A stretch of 50,837 bases of DNA. It comes from Desulforamulus aquiferis (GTDB taxonomy: Bacteria > Bacillota > Desulfotomaculia > Desulfotomaculales > Desulfotomaculaceae). The stretch covers positions 25,597-76,433 of the forward strand of contig AWVY01000040.1 in NCBI GenBank assembly GCA_004143605.1. The letters run 5' to 3'. Each line of letters begins with the position of its first letter. Positions within the stretch are counted from its first letter, which is position 1. The translations under genes were made by a program, and so were the position numbers. The notes beneath the pieces were generated by a model. That model did not search any database. It was not told where the DNA came from and saw only the letters and a list, made by a program, of their open reading frames with translations. Positions 10,168 through 22,080 of this stretch are shown here, piece by piece.

Positions 10168-11297
10168 TTATGGCTTAAGCACAACTTTAATGCAATCATC
10201 CTGCTTCTGATCAAATATCTCATAGGCATGTTGACCTTCTTCTAATTTTAGCTTGTGAGTAATGATATCGGTAGGGTCTATTTTACCTTCCTGCACCAAC
10301 TTCATAAGATGTCTCACATAGGCTGTGGCAGGGCACTGCCCCATTTTCAGGGTAATCCCCCGGGCGAAAAAGTCTCCTAGGGGGAATTGATTATACCTCA
10401 TGCCATAGACCCCCACAAGACCAACAGTTCCGTTTTTCCTCACCGCCTGGGCTGCCATGGGAATAGCCGACATTGCTCCCCCCTGAAGGAGCATTGCTGT
10501 TTCGAGCATCTCCACTATTGTCATCTTTCCATCCATGCCAACACAGTCGATCACAACATCGGTACCGCCCTTGGTAATTTCTTTAATATACCTTCCTGTG
10601 TTGTCATGTTCCTCAAAATTTATTACCTCAACTTTATTATGCTTTTTTGCATGTTCTAATCTGTAGTCTATATAGTCAACAGCAATAACCCGCTCTGCCC
10701 CAAGGAGCCAGGCAAATTTTTGGGCCATTAAGCCTATGGGTCCGCATCCCAATACAGTCACAGTGGCTCCTTCCTTAACACCACATATTAAGTTTCCCCA
10801 ATAGGATGTGGGAAGAACGTCGGTTAAAAATAACGCCTGCTCATCGCTCATTTCTTCAGGAACCTTTACTGGTCCTACATTGGCATAGGGGACCCTTAAA
10901 TACTCTGCTTGACCTCCGGCATACCCACCAAAGGTTTCACTATAGCCAAAAATCCCCCCTACTTCTCCATGGGGATTTGAGTTATCGCAGGAACTGTACA
11001 AATCATGCTCACAGTACCAGCAATGACCACAGGCCACCGGAAGGGCACAACCACCCTGTCTCCCTTCTTCAAGTCCCTAACCTCCGGACCTACCTCTTCA
11101 ACTATGCCCATGGTTTCGTGCCCTAAAATATAATCTTTGGGCATATTGGGAACTAATCCATGGATCAGGTGTAAATCAGAGCCGCATATGGCTGTAGAAG
11201 TTACTTTAATGATCAGATCATCCGGTTTTTCAATTTTAGGATCCTTTACTTCTTTAACCCTTACGTCCTTAACACCTTGATATGTAATTGCCTTCAT
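10168..11297 (-). CDS. Zinc-dependent alcohol dehydrogenase, threonine/formaldehyde-DH-like (frame-broken)
   Basis: NAD(P)-dependent medium-chain dehydrogenase of about 376 residues, with long-insert features of the formaldehyde dehydrogenase-like branch. Seen: catalytic zinc region [12 protein letters not shown] and [12 protein letters not shown]; structural zinc cysteines in [17 protein letters not shown]; Rossmann loop [14 protein letters not shown]. One break near 11010-11037; restoring one base joins GDRVVVPF directly to the structural zinc loop. Start ATG has GGAGGA seven bases upstream. Oxidises or reduces an alcohol/aldehyde; the true substrate cannot be called. It stands alone, with a terminator downstream. 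Confidence 0.88.
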
Positions 11298-11422
11298 AGA
11301 ATATCCTCCTGTTAATTTACAGAGTAAAATGTATTAATAATACGACCTCTCCTCCTAGCATTATTTCCTAAATTGAAAATTATATGGCTTAAAGCTTTAA
11401 ACTAATCAACACTCAAACCAAA

Positions 11423-11464
11423 AAACAGCCACAGCCCTAATGTGATTTAGGACTATGGCTGTTT
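11423..11464 (-). terminator. Terminator overlapping the histidine kinase stop
   Basis: Outer arms AAACAGCC and GGCTGTTT with an inner complementary pair (CCTAA/TTAGG). On the minus strand the arm begins at the kinase stop codon and ends in a T run. Confidence 0.75.
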
Positions 11465-12613
11465 AATTCTGAGGATAACTGGCTGTGAAGGTTGTTCCTC
11501 GTTCTTCCGAAACATGTAAAGATATAGTTCCCTTTAAATAACGTTCAGTCAGTATTTTCATACTATAGGTTCCTAACCCTCTGCCTAGGCCCTTGGTGGA
11601 AAAGGACCTTTGGAATATTTGCAGTTGAACATCCCTTGGAATGATTGCACTATTATTAACCCAAAAACTAACCTGAGCTTCATCCTTGTTTACACCAATT
11701 CTTACCATTTCACCTGATTTTGATGCCTCAGCCGCATTTTTTACCATGTTAACCAAAACCCTTCTCAATAGAACCGGATCACTATGAAGGGTGATGTCCT
11801 CCTCCGGAACCTCTATATTTAATATGATATCCCTAGTCACGGAATGACTGCTGAAATGCTTTTGCACTTCGCCAAGCAATTCCCTTACCTGAATAAGTCT
11901 TTTGTGGACCATTAATTCATTACATTCTGCACCTATTAAATCCCTTTGCTCAAGTATTTCTTCAATGAGAGACTTTGACACTTCCTCTAAATCACAGAAT
12001 AGTTCCTTAGCCGTTTGGGGGTCCCTGGTATTCCCTAGCAGCTCAATAAACCCCCTTAGGCTTCCGGCTGTGTTAAGTATATCATGGAAGAAAACCCTTT
12101 CCAAGGAAGCCCTTCTCTTCTCCGCACTAATGTCAGTTACAAAAACGATGACATACTCCTGCCCATCCAGGGACAAGGGGGTTACGGTAAATTTCAGATC
12201 CAGGGCTCTGTATTCCTCTCCCTGTTTAACAGTAATCCTACATTCCTTGGAATTTTTATTGCCCTTCTGCCCTGCCAATATGGCAAGGACTGCCCCACAA
12301 TTTTGGCAGGTTTCAGAAGTGCCACAGCCTGCTTCATTATTGCAGGCATTCACACAGCTAAAGGCCTCCCCTGGTCTGGCACCCAGGATGTCTAAAGAGC
12401 TTGGCAGCTCTAATAAATCTACCAAAGCCTGGTTGCAATAGACTATCTGCCGGTGGCAGTTTAGTACCATTATTACATTAGGTAATGAATCTAACACCAG
12501 GCGCATGTCAACTCGTTTATCCAGGATCTTAGACTGGACTATAACCGTCTCTTTTTATATCTTTCCGGGGTAGCAAAGGATGAAAAGCTGTTCTGAAACA
12601 ATGTTTCACACAT
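11463..12613 (-). CDS. PAS sensor histidine kinase with cysteine cluster (frame-broken near start)
   Basis: Soluble two-component kinase, about 383 residues. A PAS domain (about 35-165) senses the signal; within it lies a cysteine-dense insertion (SCVNACNNEAGCGTSETC then QNCGA, six Cys in 24 residues). The phospho-acceptor His is in VFFHDILNTAGSL; the ATPase follows with NMVKNAAEAS (N box) and GLGRGLGTYSMKIL (G box). The first ATG in the main frame (12506) has no ribosome site. Upstream at 12613 an ATG preceded by AAGGAG starts MCETLFQNSF, which joins the main frame if one T (plus strand) is restored in the five-base run at 12552-12556, so I place the start there. No transmembrane span; no adjacent regulator. 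Confidence 0.85.
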
Positions 12614-12648
12614 AAAACTACTCCTTTTGGAAAAAACTATTTATTAGT

Positions 12649-13079
12649 CTACTGTATTGTCATTCTCATCTCAATCAGTAAGCAGCCGGTTTCTGCCTGA
12701 ACCCTTTCTCCAAAGATTTCAAATCCGCATTTTTTATAAAACTCCTGGGCCTTTAGGTTTTCTTTATAAACCTCTACCACCAATTCCTTTTCCTTAACAC
12801 TGCAGGCCTTTTTGATTAATTCCGAACCTATTCCCTTTCCTTGGTATAGGGGAGCTATGAAAAGTCCTCCTATGAAGTTTTCTATTAATGAAATAAAGCC
12901 GACAACCTTCCCCTCTATTTCTGCAACGTAGGTTTCCACCACCGGCAAATAGTTTTGTTTGATATTGTCCTTCTCGGAAGCCCAAAATTCCTCCGGTATA
13001 AAGTTATGGGCGATTATGGAGGCGTCATACCAAGCCTCTATCAATTCTTTTTCATCAGATGGCTATATTCTCTAATCAA
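12649..13079 (-). CDS. GNAT N-acetyltransferase, YjaB/PhnO-like (frame-broken near start)
   Basis: About 144 residues of GNAT fold, transferring acetyl from acetyl-CoA to an amine; substrate unknown. Seen: VAEIEGKVVGFISLIENFIGGLF (central strands), the acetyl-CoA loop PLYQGKGIGSELI (QxxGxG/A) and the C-terminal AQEFYKKCGFEIFGE. The chain truly begins upstream at a TTG (13079) with AAAGGAG in front, giving LIREYSHLMKK, which joins ELIEAWYDASIIAHNF once one base is restored in the run near 13049. The ATG-like start near 13044 would cut off the first strand. Confidence 0.85.
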
Positions 13080-13247
13080 GATATTTTGCTCCTTTCTTCT
13101 GCTGTAGTTTTAATTCCACCTCTTCTTAACAAATCCTGCTAAACTGTTATTTCAATGAAATAATCAGAATATCACTTATCACGGTGGCAAACCATAGTAT
13201 TATTGAGCTTTAAGGAGCAGCGACATTCAGGTGGGGGAAGATGTGCT

Positions 13248-14038
13248 ATGAAGATTTTATGGATTAATAGAAGAATAATAAAAACCAAAATACGGCAAGA
13301 GATTATTGATCGTTATAGGGGTTCTCGTCTAGGCTTACTTTGGTCTATACTTCACCCGATTTTAATGCTGGTAGTATACACCTTTGTCTTTAATATAGTT
13401 TTTCAATCAAAATGGGGAGATAGTGGCCAAAGCAAGGGTGAATTTGCCTTGATTTTATTTTGTGGCCTTATTGCCTATAACATATTTGCTGATTGTGTCA
13501 GTCGGGCACCGGAGCTAATAACTAAAAATGAATGCTATGTTAAAAAGAAAAACTTTCCCCTAGAAGTATTTCCCGTAATTACCGTAGGCTCGTCATTAGT
13601 CCACGGGCTTATTAGTCTTTTTGTTCTGGTGATTGGCGTTGCCTGCTAAAAGGGGTAGTCAACTGGACCCTAATTTTTTTGCCCATGGTCTTGCTGCCCA
13701 TTATCCTGATGTCCCTGGGCTTGGGCTGGTTTTTTTCAGCCTTAGGAGTTTTTTTGCGGGATATTGGTTATGTAGTAAATGTGGCTGTTCGGGCAATCCT
13801 TTTTATGAGTCCAATTTTCTACCCCATTACAGCGGTCCCCAAGGAGTTCCTAACTTACTTTTACCTCAATCCCCTCAGCTATGTGGTGGAAGACGCCCGG
13901 CGGATATTAATCTGGGGGCAGCTTCCCGATTGGAACTGGCTAATATATGGGACACTTTCTGGTATTATAATAGCTATACTGGGGTATGTTTTCTTTCAAA
14001 GGGTACAAAAGGAATTTCCCCGCTGTTTAATAACTTAA
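13248..14038 (+). CDS. ABC-2 type polysaccharide export permease (orphan, frame-broken)
   Basis: About 263-residue permease of the TagG/Wzm type with six membrane spans. The N-terminal RYRGSRLGLLWSILHPILMLVVY is the hallmark cytoplasmic entry, and FLRDIGYVVNVAVRAILFMSPIFY is the conserved second half. These proteins export teichoic acid, O-antigen or other glycans with a separate ATPase. Here no ATPase follows: the next gene is convergent on the other strand, 42 bases on, and the upstream neighbour is divergent. One break near 13645 (one base lost) splits LLKGVVNWTLIFLP from the start. ATG 13248 is preceded by GGGGGAAG. Confidence 0.85.
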
Positions 14039-14042
14039 TGAT

Positions 14043-14073
14043 AAAGCCGCACCCTTTGATGGATGCGGCCTTT
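14043..14073. terminator. Bidirectional terminator
   Basis: Arms AAAGCCGCA and TGCGGCCTTT with one bulged C, between the convergent permease and the acidic surface protein; T runs on both strands. Confidence 0.8.
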
Positions 14074-14079
14074 GACTAA

Positions 14080-14801
14080 TTATTCAACATGGACAGTTCT
14101 TGTTTCAGAATCCCAGGTAACTTCACAATTTAGTGCTTCTCCCAGTGCCTTAAGGGAATAAAGGTACGGCTGTCTTTAATAATTGGGGCGGTATCCATTT
14201 GCAGGGTGGCACTATTAACATAGTAGTTCTTGTCGCCGATAATCATAACCACCGTAGACTCATCATTGCTCACGATAACCTGCTGCAGCCCTGCAACCCA
14301 GTCTACCTTAGCTCCTAAGGCCTCACCGATAGCCCTGAAGGGAACCTGGGTACGGTTGTTGGAATCAATGAAGGGCTCAACATCAGAGGAGATTTTAACA
14401 CCCTTTACATAGATGCTCAGCTTTCCATCATTGTTTTCAGAGTTTTCGTTAGAGTTCTCGTCTACCGCCTGGTTCTCTTCCTCATTTGATTCTAGCTCTT
14501 CTTCATTTACCGGCTCATTTACCGGCTCCTCTTCCACTGCTTCTTCAGCGGCTTCCTCTTCTAAATCAACCTCTTCTACCGCTTCTTCATTTTCAGTAGC
14601 TTCAACTTCCTCAGCTACCTGTTCTTCATTATTAACATCTTCATTTACTTCCTCATTAACATCCTCAACTACCAAGATAATTTCTTCATCATTTTGATTG
14701 TCTTCTGCAGCAAAGGTCATAGCAGCCGGGGTAGCAATAGTAAGTAAGAAGGCAATTACCAATACCGCGCTGAAACGCTTAAATCCAGTTCCTTTAACCA
14801 T
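14080..14801 (-). CDS. Secreted protein: acidic linker plus copper-amine-oxidase-N-like domain (frame-broken at 3' end)
   Basis: About 240 residues. A signal peptide (residues about 8-31, ending in AMTFA) is followed by a stretch of about 95 residues dominated by Glu, Asn, Val and Asp, then a domain resembling the copper amine oxidase N-terminal (stalk) fold: ISSDVEPFIDSNNRTQVPFRAIG, EALGAKVDWVAGLQQVIVS, NYYVNSATLQMDTAP, DSRTFIPLR. This domain is a common wall-exposed module in Clostridia; it does not imply amine oxidase activity. One base lost near 14150 hides the last strand; restoring it gives ALGEALNCEVTWDSETRTV and a stop at 14080. The AGGAGG-type site precedes the ATG. Likely extracellular; role unknown. 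Confidence 0.85.
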
Positions 14802-14926
14802 TAAACTTCTGAACCTCCTAAGATATTTTTTTGGTAACTAAATATATAAATTTGCTACAATTGCAAATGTTCCTTTATGTAAATTTTGCTAGCAATAACG
14901 ATTAGCGAAATGTCTAGCAATAAAAA

Positions 14927-14949
14927 AGAGCTCGCCCTTCGGCAACTCT
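14927..14949 (-). terminator. Terminator after the nucleotidyltransferase
   Basis: Imperfect arms AGAGCTCGCC and GGCAACTCT; on the minus strand followed by six T. It lies 10 bases past the stop codon at 14959. Confidence 0.6.
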
Positions 14950-14958
14950 AATACTTAA

Positions 14959-15524
14959 CTAGCCCATAATATCCTTGGCCTTCTTTATAATCTCTTCCAG
15001 AACATCTTCGATCAGCTCTTCTTCTGAACGCAGGGTTAAGTATGCAAAGTCTAGCTCATCAAAATGGATAACCATTGCTGCCACAGCCCACTCCCCATCA
15101 CTTAGGGACTTCCACCACTTATATGCGTTCAGCCGGTCAATGATCAGATCCTCGACTCCAATTACATATACCACCAAATCATCGTCTAAATCCACAATAG
15201 TTAAGCGTTCCATTGAGCCTGCCAGAGTATCATCAGGTATCTCCACGGATAACTCTAACTCTTCACTATACCAGCTTTTCTCTCCCGGTCCTTTGGTAAA
15301 ACCCATTTTATCCAATATCCCTTGGGCCTGTTCCCTACCACGCAATACTAGATCTATATCTAAAGTCATATAACTTCCTTGGGTATAGAATTCTAATGCG
15401 CCTCCTCCAACTAGTATCGGCTTTATTCCATAGGCTCTAGTTCCTTGGTAAGGACTGCAGTGAAATACATTACTTTATCAAGGCGATTATTAATATTTTT
15501 TATCTGTCTAACTTTATCTTGCAT
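14959..15524 (-). CDS. Nucleotidyltransferase-like protein, DUF6036-type (frame-broken)
   Basis: About 188 residues. After restoring one base near 15415 the N-terminal half reads KPILVGGGALEFYTQGSY then MTLDIDLVLRG: a GG followed by D-x-D, the catalytic pattern of the minimal nucleotidyltransferases related to DUF6036/AbiEii proteins. The rest is acidic and helical and unlike any enzyme I can name. The start ATG (15524) lies inside the stop region of the small upstream gene (11-base overlap), so the two are translationally coupled. Such pairs are often toxin-antitoxin modules, but I see no decisive antitoxin feature. Family by motif only. Confidence 0.65.
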
Positions 15525-15744
15525 CGGTCCTCAGGCTGTAACGCCTTTCTCCTTTTTTTTGTAATTTACCGCTGGAAATAGCCCTGTCCCAAGAAACCAC
15601 CGCCAACCTCACCAGTATCTCTGCCTCTCCTTGATCCCTAGGACGCCTGCGTGGTGCAGACCTATCCAACATTTTCATAGTTGTTACAGCTTTTGTTCTT
15701 ACTTTGTCCTTAAAATCATTATATTTAACCCTTTTCAAAGCCAT
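15514..15744 (-). CDS. Small basic protein coupled to the nucleotidyltransferase
   Basis: About 76 residues, rich in Arg and Lys, with no motif I recognise (a helical N-terminal YNDFKDKVRTKAVTTMKML, then a PRRRPRDQGEAE loop and a short helix). Its stop overlaps the next start. The ribosome site AAAGGTG abuts the ATG, so the exact start is uncertain (GTG 15747 or ATG 15744). Given the base losses elsewhere, the frame may also be incomplete. Coupling to a nucleotidyltransferase suggests a partner role (regulator or antitoxin), as inference only. Confidence 0.45.
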   Translation of the reverse strand: MALKRVKYNDFKDKVRTKAVTTMKMLDRSAPRRRPRDQGEAEILVRLAVVSWDRAISSGKLQKKGERRYSLRTDAR

Positions 15745-15848
15745 CACCTTTATAAAAAACTCATTAAATTATTTTACCATTATTAGGAAATACAAACAAG
15801 GGGTTATCAATTGTAATACAAGAAAGACTTATAATTGATAATTAAATA

Positions 15849-15868
15849 ACGAGCCCCTAAGGACTCGT
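15849..15868 (-). terminator. Terminator of the sugar operon
   Basis: Arms ACGAGCCC and GGACTCGT (one G-T pair), 58 bases past the GntR stop codon on the minus strand, followed by a weak T-rich stretch. Confidence 0.6.
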
Positions 15869-15925
15869 ACCATATTTATCGTCAAAGGTAAATTAATAGA
15901 AAAGCTATACATATTTACTTATTAG

Positions 15926-16648
15926 CTACCTATTTAGCTTAATAGTAAACTTATATTTGTTACCCCTGAAGTAATTCTTCGTATAGTGTATTTGCTGCCC
16001 ATTGTCTAAAAATAATTTTGACCTTACCAATAAAAGCGGGGAATGCAGTGACATGTTGAGCTTGTTAGCAGTTTTTTCCGTTACTAATACCGATTCAATG
16101 GTCTCATTGGCATAGCCAATCTTTAGGTTAAGTATATCCTCATAATGTTTAACCAGTGAACTTGCAGCAACATCCCTATCCATTTCTCCAACTATTTTTC
16201 TATTTATAAAGGCCATTTCATAGGATAGGGGAGTACCATCCACAATTCTTACCCTTTTAATTTTGATCACCGGATCATTCTCATTTATGGAAAGTCTGTT
16301 GGCAATGCTTTGGGAGGCTTTATCCACCTCTATGCTCAGTAAGTTATTCTCAAGCTTTTTACCCAAATAGGCCATATCCTCAGAAAAACTGGAGTAGCGA
16401 TTTTCTTTATAGATCAGATTTCTATCCTTTACAAAGGTACCCTTACCAGCCACCCGGTATAAGTAACCTTGATTAACCAAATTACCGATAGCCTGTCTAA
16501 TAGTATGTCTGCTGACTCCTAACAGATCAATTAACTCCCTTTCTGAAGGAATCAGCTTGTCTATTTTAAAAGAATCCTTTTCTATTTCGGACTTAATCCA
16601 TTCTTCTATTTGATAGTAAATAGGTAATTTAGAATTTTTATCAATCAA
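15926..16648 (-). CDS. GntR-family regulator with UTRA domain (HutC type)
   Basis: Intact repressor-like protein, about 240 residues. The N-terminal winged helix has the GntR signature KLIPSERELIDLLGVSRHTI followed by RQAIGNLVNQGYLYRVAGKG; residues about 85-235 form a UTRA ligand domain, which in this family binds a sugar phosphate or similar effector. TTG at 16648 is preceded by GGAGG ten bases upstream; an open frame to 16702 has no such site. Last gene of the seven-gene sugar operon, so it most likely autoregulates that operon in response to a phosphorylated pathway intermediate (inference). Confidence 0.9.
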   Translation of the reverse strand: MIDKNSKLPIYYQIEEWIKSEIEKDSFKIDKLIPSERELIDLLGVSRHTIRQAIGNLVNQGYLYRVAGKGTFVKDRNLIYKENRYSSFSEDMAYLGKKLENNLLSIEVDKASQSIANRLSINENDPVIKIKRVRIVDGTPLSYEMAFINRKIVGEMDRDVAASSLVKHYEDILNLKIGYANETIESVLVTEKTANKLNMSLHSPLLLVRSKLFLDNGQQIHYTKNYFRGNKYKFTIKLNR

Positions 16649-16714
16649 TTGTCCTGCACCTCCTTCGTATGTTAATACAAAGGGTTCTTTATTTAGTATC
16701 ACATATTACACACT

Positions 16715-17649
16715 TTATTCTAATCTTTTTACACTGATTTGACTATAGATCTCCGCAAATTTAGTTGTATCAATGGTTCCTGTTTTCTCATTCATTGCAT
16801 TTAAAACCCCACAGGTACAGCCTGTCTTTAAAATTTCTTGATAGCTACTCTCTTTTTGGATTTCTTTTAACATACCTGCCAGCATAGCATCCCCTGATCC
16901 TACAGCACTCTTTATGTATACTTTAGGTAAGTAAACCTTATATATTTCCTTTCCACAAAGTGCTAGGCACCCATTTTCCCCTAAGGACACTACAACCATC
17001 TCAATAGAATAGTCCTGTAGCTTATACATCCCTGAGATTAGTTCTTCTTCAGAGGTAATTGTCATGCCTAAGAAATCTTCTAGTTCTGAAATATTTGGTT
17101 TAATTAAATAGGGGGCGGCCTTTATTGCTTCCTTTAGGTAATCTCCACTTGTATCAAGTACAAATTTTATCTTATTTTTATGGGCGATTTCTATTAATTT
17201 CTTATAATAATCCGTCCCTAAGCCTTTAGGTAAACTTCCGGAAGCAGCTAACACATGGATGTTACTGTCTCTGATTAACTCTGATATCTGTTTAATAAAT
17301 AACTTGGACTCAGCTTCCCTTATATTAGGTCCAGCCTCAAGTAGTTCGGTTTGGTTGCCGGAAGAATCTACAATGGCGATACAATTTCTTGTATCGCCCT
17401 GGATTTTCACAAACCTGGGAGTAACAGACATCTCCTTAAGCTTCTCTTCAATGAATTGTCCTGTTGTCCCTCCCAAAATCCCGTTGCCGCAACCTCGACC
17501 CCAAGCTGAGTCAATACCTTGGAAACATTGATTCCCTTTCCCCCAGGTGTTTTATAGTATTTTTGTATCCTATTGCTCTGATTTAATAGTAGATTATCCA
17601 AATAGTAACAGATGTCCACCGACGGATTTAAGGTTATGGTTGCTATCAT
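16715..17649 (-). CDS. PfkB kinase, tagatose-6-phosphate/1-phosphofructokinase (LacC/FruK) type (frame-broken)
   Basis: About 311-residue PfkB-fold sugar-phosphate kinase. Seen: MIATITLNPSVDICYYLDNL at the N-terminus, YKTPGGKGINVSKVLTQLG (the LacC/FruK signature that binds the phosphosugar), LAASGSLPKGL, KPNISELE and the catalytic SAVGSGDAMLAGML with Asp as base. These enzymes phosphorylate a ketohexose phosphate at C1 or C6 to a bisphosphate. In this operon, with a tagatose-type kinase and class II aldolase, tagatose 6-phosphate to tagatose 1,6-bisphosphate is the best reading; fructose 1-phosphate is the alternative. One base lost near 17465. Fourteen bases after the aldolase gene. Confidence 0.85.
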
Positions 17650-17662
17650 GATAAAAATTCTC

Positions 17663-19469
<1,807 letters not shown>

Positions 19470-19489
19470 TATCCTCACTCCCAGTTTAA

Positions 19490-20466
19490 CTATTTGCTAA
19501 GCATCCGTTCCTTATTCCTAACGTCGATGTAAACCGCAACAATTATAATGAGTCCTTTAACTATCTGTTGATAAAAGTAAGGCATGCCCACTAAATTCAT
19601 ACCATTATTAATTACACCCATTATTAGTGCACCAATAAAGGTTCCTATAACAGTTCCATAACCCCCGGACAAGCTAGTGCCACCTAGGACCGCAGCAGCA
19701 ATTGCATCAAGTTCATAGCCCCCGGCGGCATTGGGCTGGGCAGAATATAGTCTGGCTGTCAATAGGATGCTGCTTATGGCGGCCGCTATTCCGGTAATCA
19801 TAAAAATCTTCATCTGCAGGGTTCGTACATTTATACCTACATATTCTGCAGCTACCTTATTGCCGCCGACTATCTTGGCCTGTCTGCCAAACTTCGTCTT
19901 AGACAAAAGAACATGGGCAACTATTAGCAGCATAACAACTATAACCACTGGAACCGGAATGACATCGAACAGCTTGGCGTTGCCTAAGAAGAGAATAATG
20001 GGGTCCTCAATTTGTATTGGCCGGGCATCGGTGATGGCATAGCTACACCCCTGAATATACCCATGGTGGCAACGGTCACAATAAATGTCGGGATTCTAAA
20101 TTTGGCGCTGATAAAGCCGTTAAACAAGCCGGCCAGCGCGCCAACCAATAAAACAATTATTATTGAAACAACCGCACCCTGCCCGCTGGACAACATTACC
20201 CCTAGGACAATGCCACAAAGGGCCACAATGGCTCCAACGGAAAGGTCAATTTCCCCTATCATTAGTACAAAGGTCATTCCGTAGGCTAATATGGCAATAA
20301 TTGACACCTGGGCCAGTACCGTTAATATATTATTTGTTTGCAAAAAATGAGGGCTGAGAAATGAAAAAAGAACCATTAGGGCGATTAGTGCCGCTAACAC
20401 GCCACCATAGCTTTTGACAAATTTCAGATTGGTAAAATTTTTAAGCTGAGGGCCCACTTGTTTCAC
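19490..20466 (-). CDS. Sugar ABC transporter permease, RbsC type (frame-broken)
   Basis: About 326-residue permease of the ribose/fructose (CUT2) ABC family. Seen: the early membrane block with [47 protein letters not shown], the cytoplasmic EAA-like loop around [16 protein letters not shown], and [20 protein letters not shown] near the end. CUT2 permeases form a homodimer served by one two-domain ATPase, as here. One base lost near 19985. Its GTG start overlaps the end of the ATPase gene by 26 bases. Confidence 0.9.
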
Positions 20467-21965
20467 CTCTTCTCGTAATATAGGTCATTATCTCTTCCTG
20501 TGAAGTTTCCTTAGGATCTAACTCAGCAATAATTCTCTGTTCATTAATAACCAGCAGGCGATCCGACACATTCAATATTTCCGGCAGTTCCGAGGATATC
20601 ATAATAATTCCGACGCCCCTTTGGGCCAGCTCGATCATTAGTTTATATATCTCATATTTGGCCCCCACATCTATGCCCCTGGTTGGCTCATCTAAAATTA
20701 AAAGCTCAGGTTCTATCTCAAACCACTTGGAAAGCACAACCTTTTGTTGGTTCCCACCGCTCAATTTATTAACGGTTTGATATACACCCGGGGTCTTAAT
20801 CTTTAGATCTTTAATATGTTTTTCTGTGGTGGCGACTTCTTGCTTCTCGTTGATTAATCTAAATCTATTCAAAAACTTGCTTATATTGGCCATTGATACA
20901 TTTTCATAGACACTTGCCGTAAGCACAAGTCCTTCGTTTTTTCTATCTTCAGTGACAAAGGCGATATTATTTTCTATTGCATCGAAGGGATCATTAATAC
21001 TAACCTTTTTCCCATGCATATACATTTCGCCACTATCTTTTTTCAATATGCCAAAAATACCCTTAACAATCTCTGTTCTACCAGACCCCATTAATCCATA
21101 AAGGCCTAATATTTCTCCCGGCCTGACAAAGAGATTGATGTCATGATAATATTTCTTTTTGGTATAAGCCTTTAATTCCAGCAGCTTTTCATCCCTGATA
21201 TATTTAAAGTCTTTGTGGGGATAGACCTTGTCCATATCCCTGCCAACCATCATTTTAATAAGTTCTTCCACCGAGGTGTGCCCGGTCTCTACAGTTCCGA
21301 TATATTGCCCATCCCTTAATACACTAACCAGGTCTGTAATTGCAAAGATTTCCTCCATGCGATGGGAGATATAAATTATAGATGTGCCTTCGTCCTTAAA
21401 CTTGCGGATAATTTTAAACAGCGTTTCGGTTTCTTTACTGCTAAGGGCTGATGTCGGTTCATCCATAATAATAATTTGAGGCTTTACCGACACAGCTTGG
21501 CAATCTCTACCATCTGCTGGCTAGAAATAGATAATTCCTTTACCATCACCGTGGGACAGATATCTATTTCCAGTTCTTCGAATAGCTCCTTTGTTTTACG
21601 GTTCATTTCATTGTCGTCAATCAGTCCAAAGCGAACCGGCTCATTCATGGCAAAAATATTTCCGCCACTGTCAAGTTAGGACATAGACTAAGTTCTTGAT
21701 AAATAATACTAATACCTAACCTTTTGGCATCTAAAACACCCTTAATATCGGTTTTCTCTCCATTGATAAAAATGTCGCCGCCATCCGGCTTATAGGACCC
21801 GGCCAATATTTTCATCAAGGTAGATTTGCCGGCACCGTTTTCCCCAAGCAATCCCAGAACTCTACCCTTATCAAGCTTTAAATTAACTCCGGCCAGGGCC
21901 ACAACACCGGGGAAAACCTTTTTTATGTCCTTCATCTCAAGAATTGTATTCACAACATCACTCAT
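20441..21965 (-). CDS. Sugar ABC transporter ATPase, RbsA type, two ATPase domains (frame-broken)
   Basis: About 508-residue CUT2 ATPase with two nucleotide-binding domains in one chain. First domain: Walker A LLGENGAGKSTLMKIL, a signature-like KELSISSQQMVEIAK and Walker B IIIMDEPTSALS. Second domain: GLMGSGRTEIVKGIFG (the usual degenerate Walker A of the second half), LSGGNQQKVVLSKWF, LILDEPTRGIDVG. Two breaks, near 21657 and 21495, each from one lost base; the stretch between them reads in the third frame (AMNEPVRFGLIDDNE). The frame is open up to 22004 (TTG); I prefer ATG 21965, which begins MSDVVNTILEM, but no strong ribosome site decides it. Confidence 0.9.
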
Positions 21966-22018
21966 TTCTATCACTAGTTTTTTTGATAAAAATGATCCCT
22001 GCAACTATAGCTTATAAA

Positions 22019-22054
22019 AACTGAAGAAATACCGATGGCGATATTTCTTCAGTT
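22019..22054 (-). terminator. Intercistronic hairpin between binding protein and ATPase
   Basis: Perfect 13-base arms (AACTGAAGAAATA and its complement) with a 10-base loop, followed on the minus strand by five T. It lies 26 bases after the binding-protein stop. Such leaky hairpins commonly keep binding-protein mRNA in excess over ATPase mRNA. Confidence 0.7.
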
Positions 22055-22080
22055 AGTCTGGCTATTTAGTTGCCATTACT

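Noticed and set aside
11902-12441. 179-residue open frame on the plus strand
   Set aside because: Antisense to the histidine kinase, which has all the family motifs; no ribosome site.
13214-13227. Fourteen-base match (GAGCAGCGACATTC) to the palindromic repeat
   Set aside because: The match ends there and lacks the palindromes; a match of this length is expected by chance in a window of this size.
14413-14697. Serine-rich open frame on the plus strand
   Set aside because: It is the antisense of the Glu-rich linker of the secreted protein; Glu codons read backwards give Ser. No start signals.
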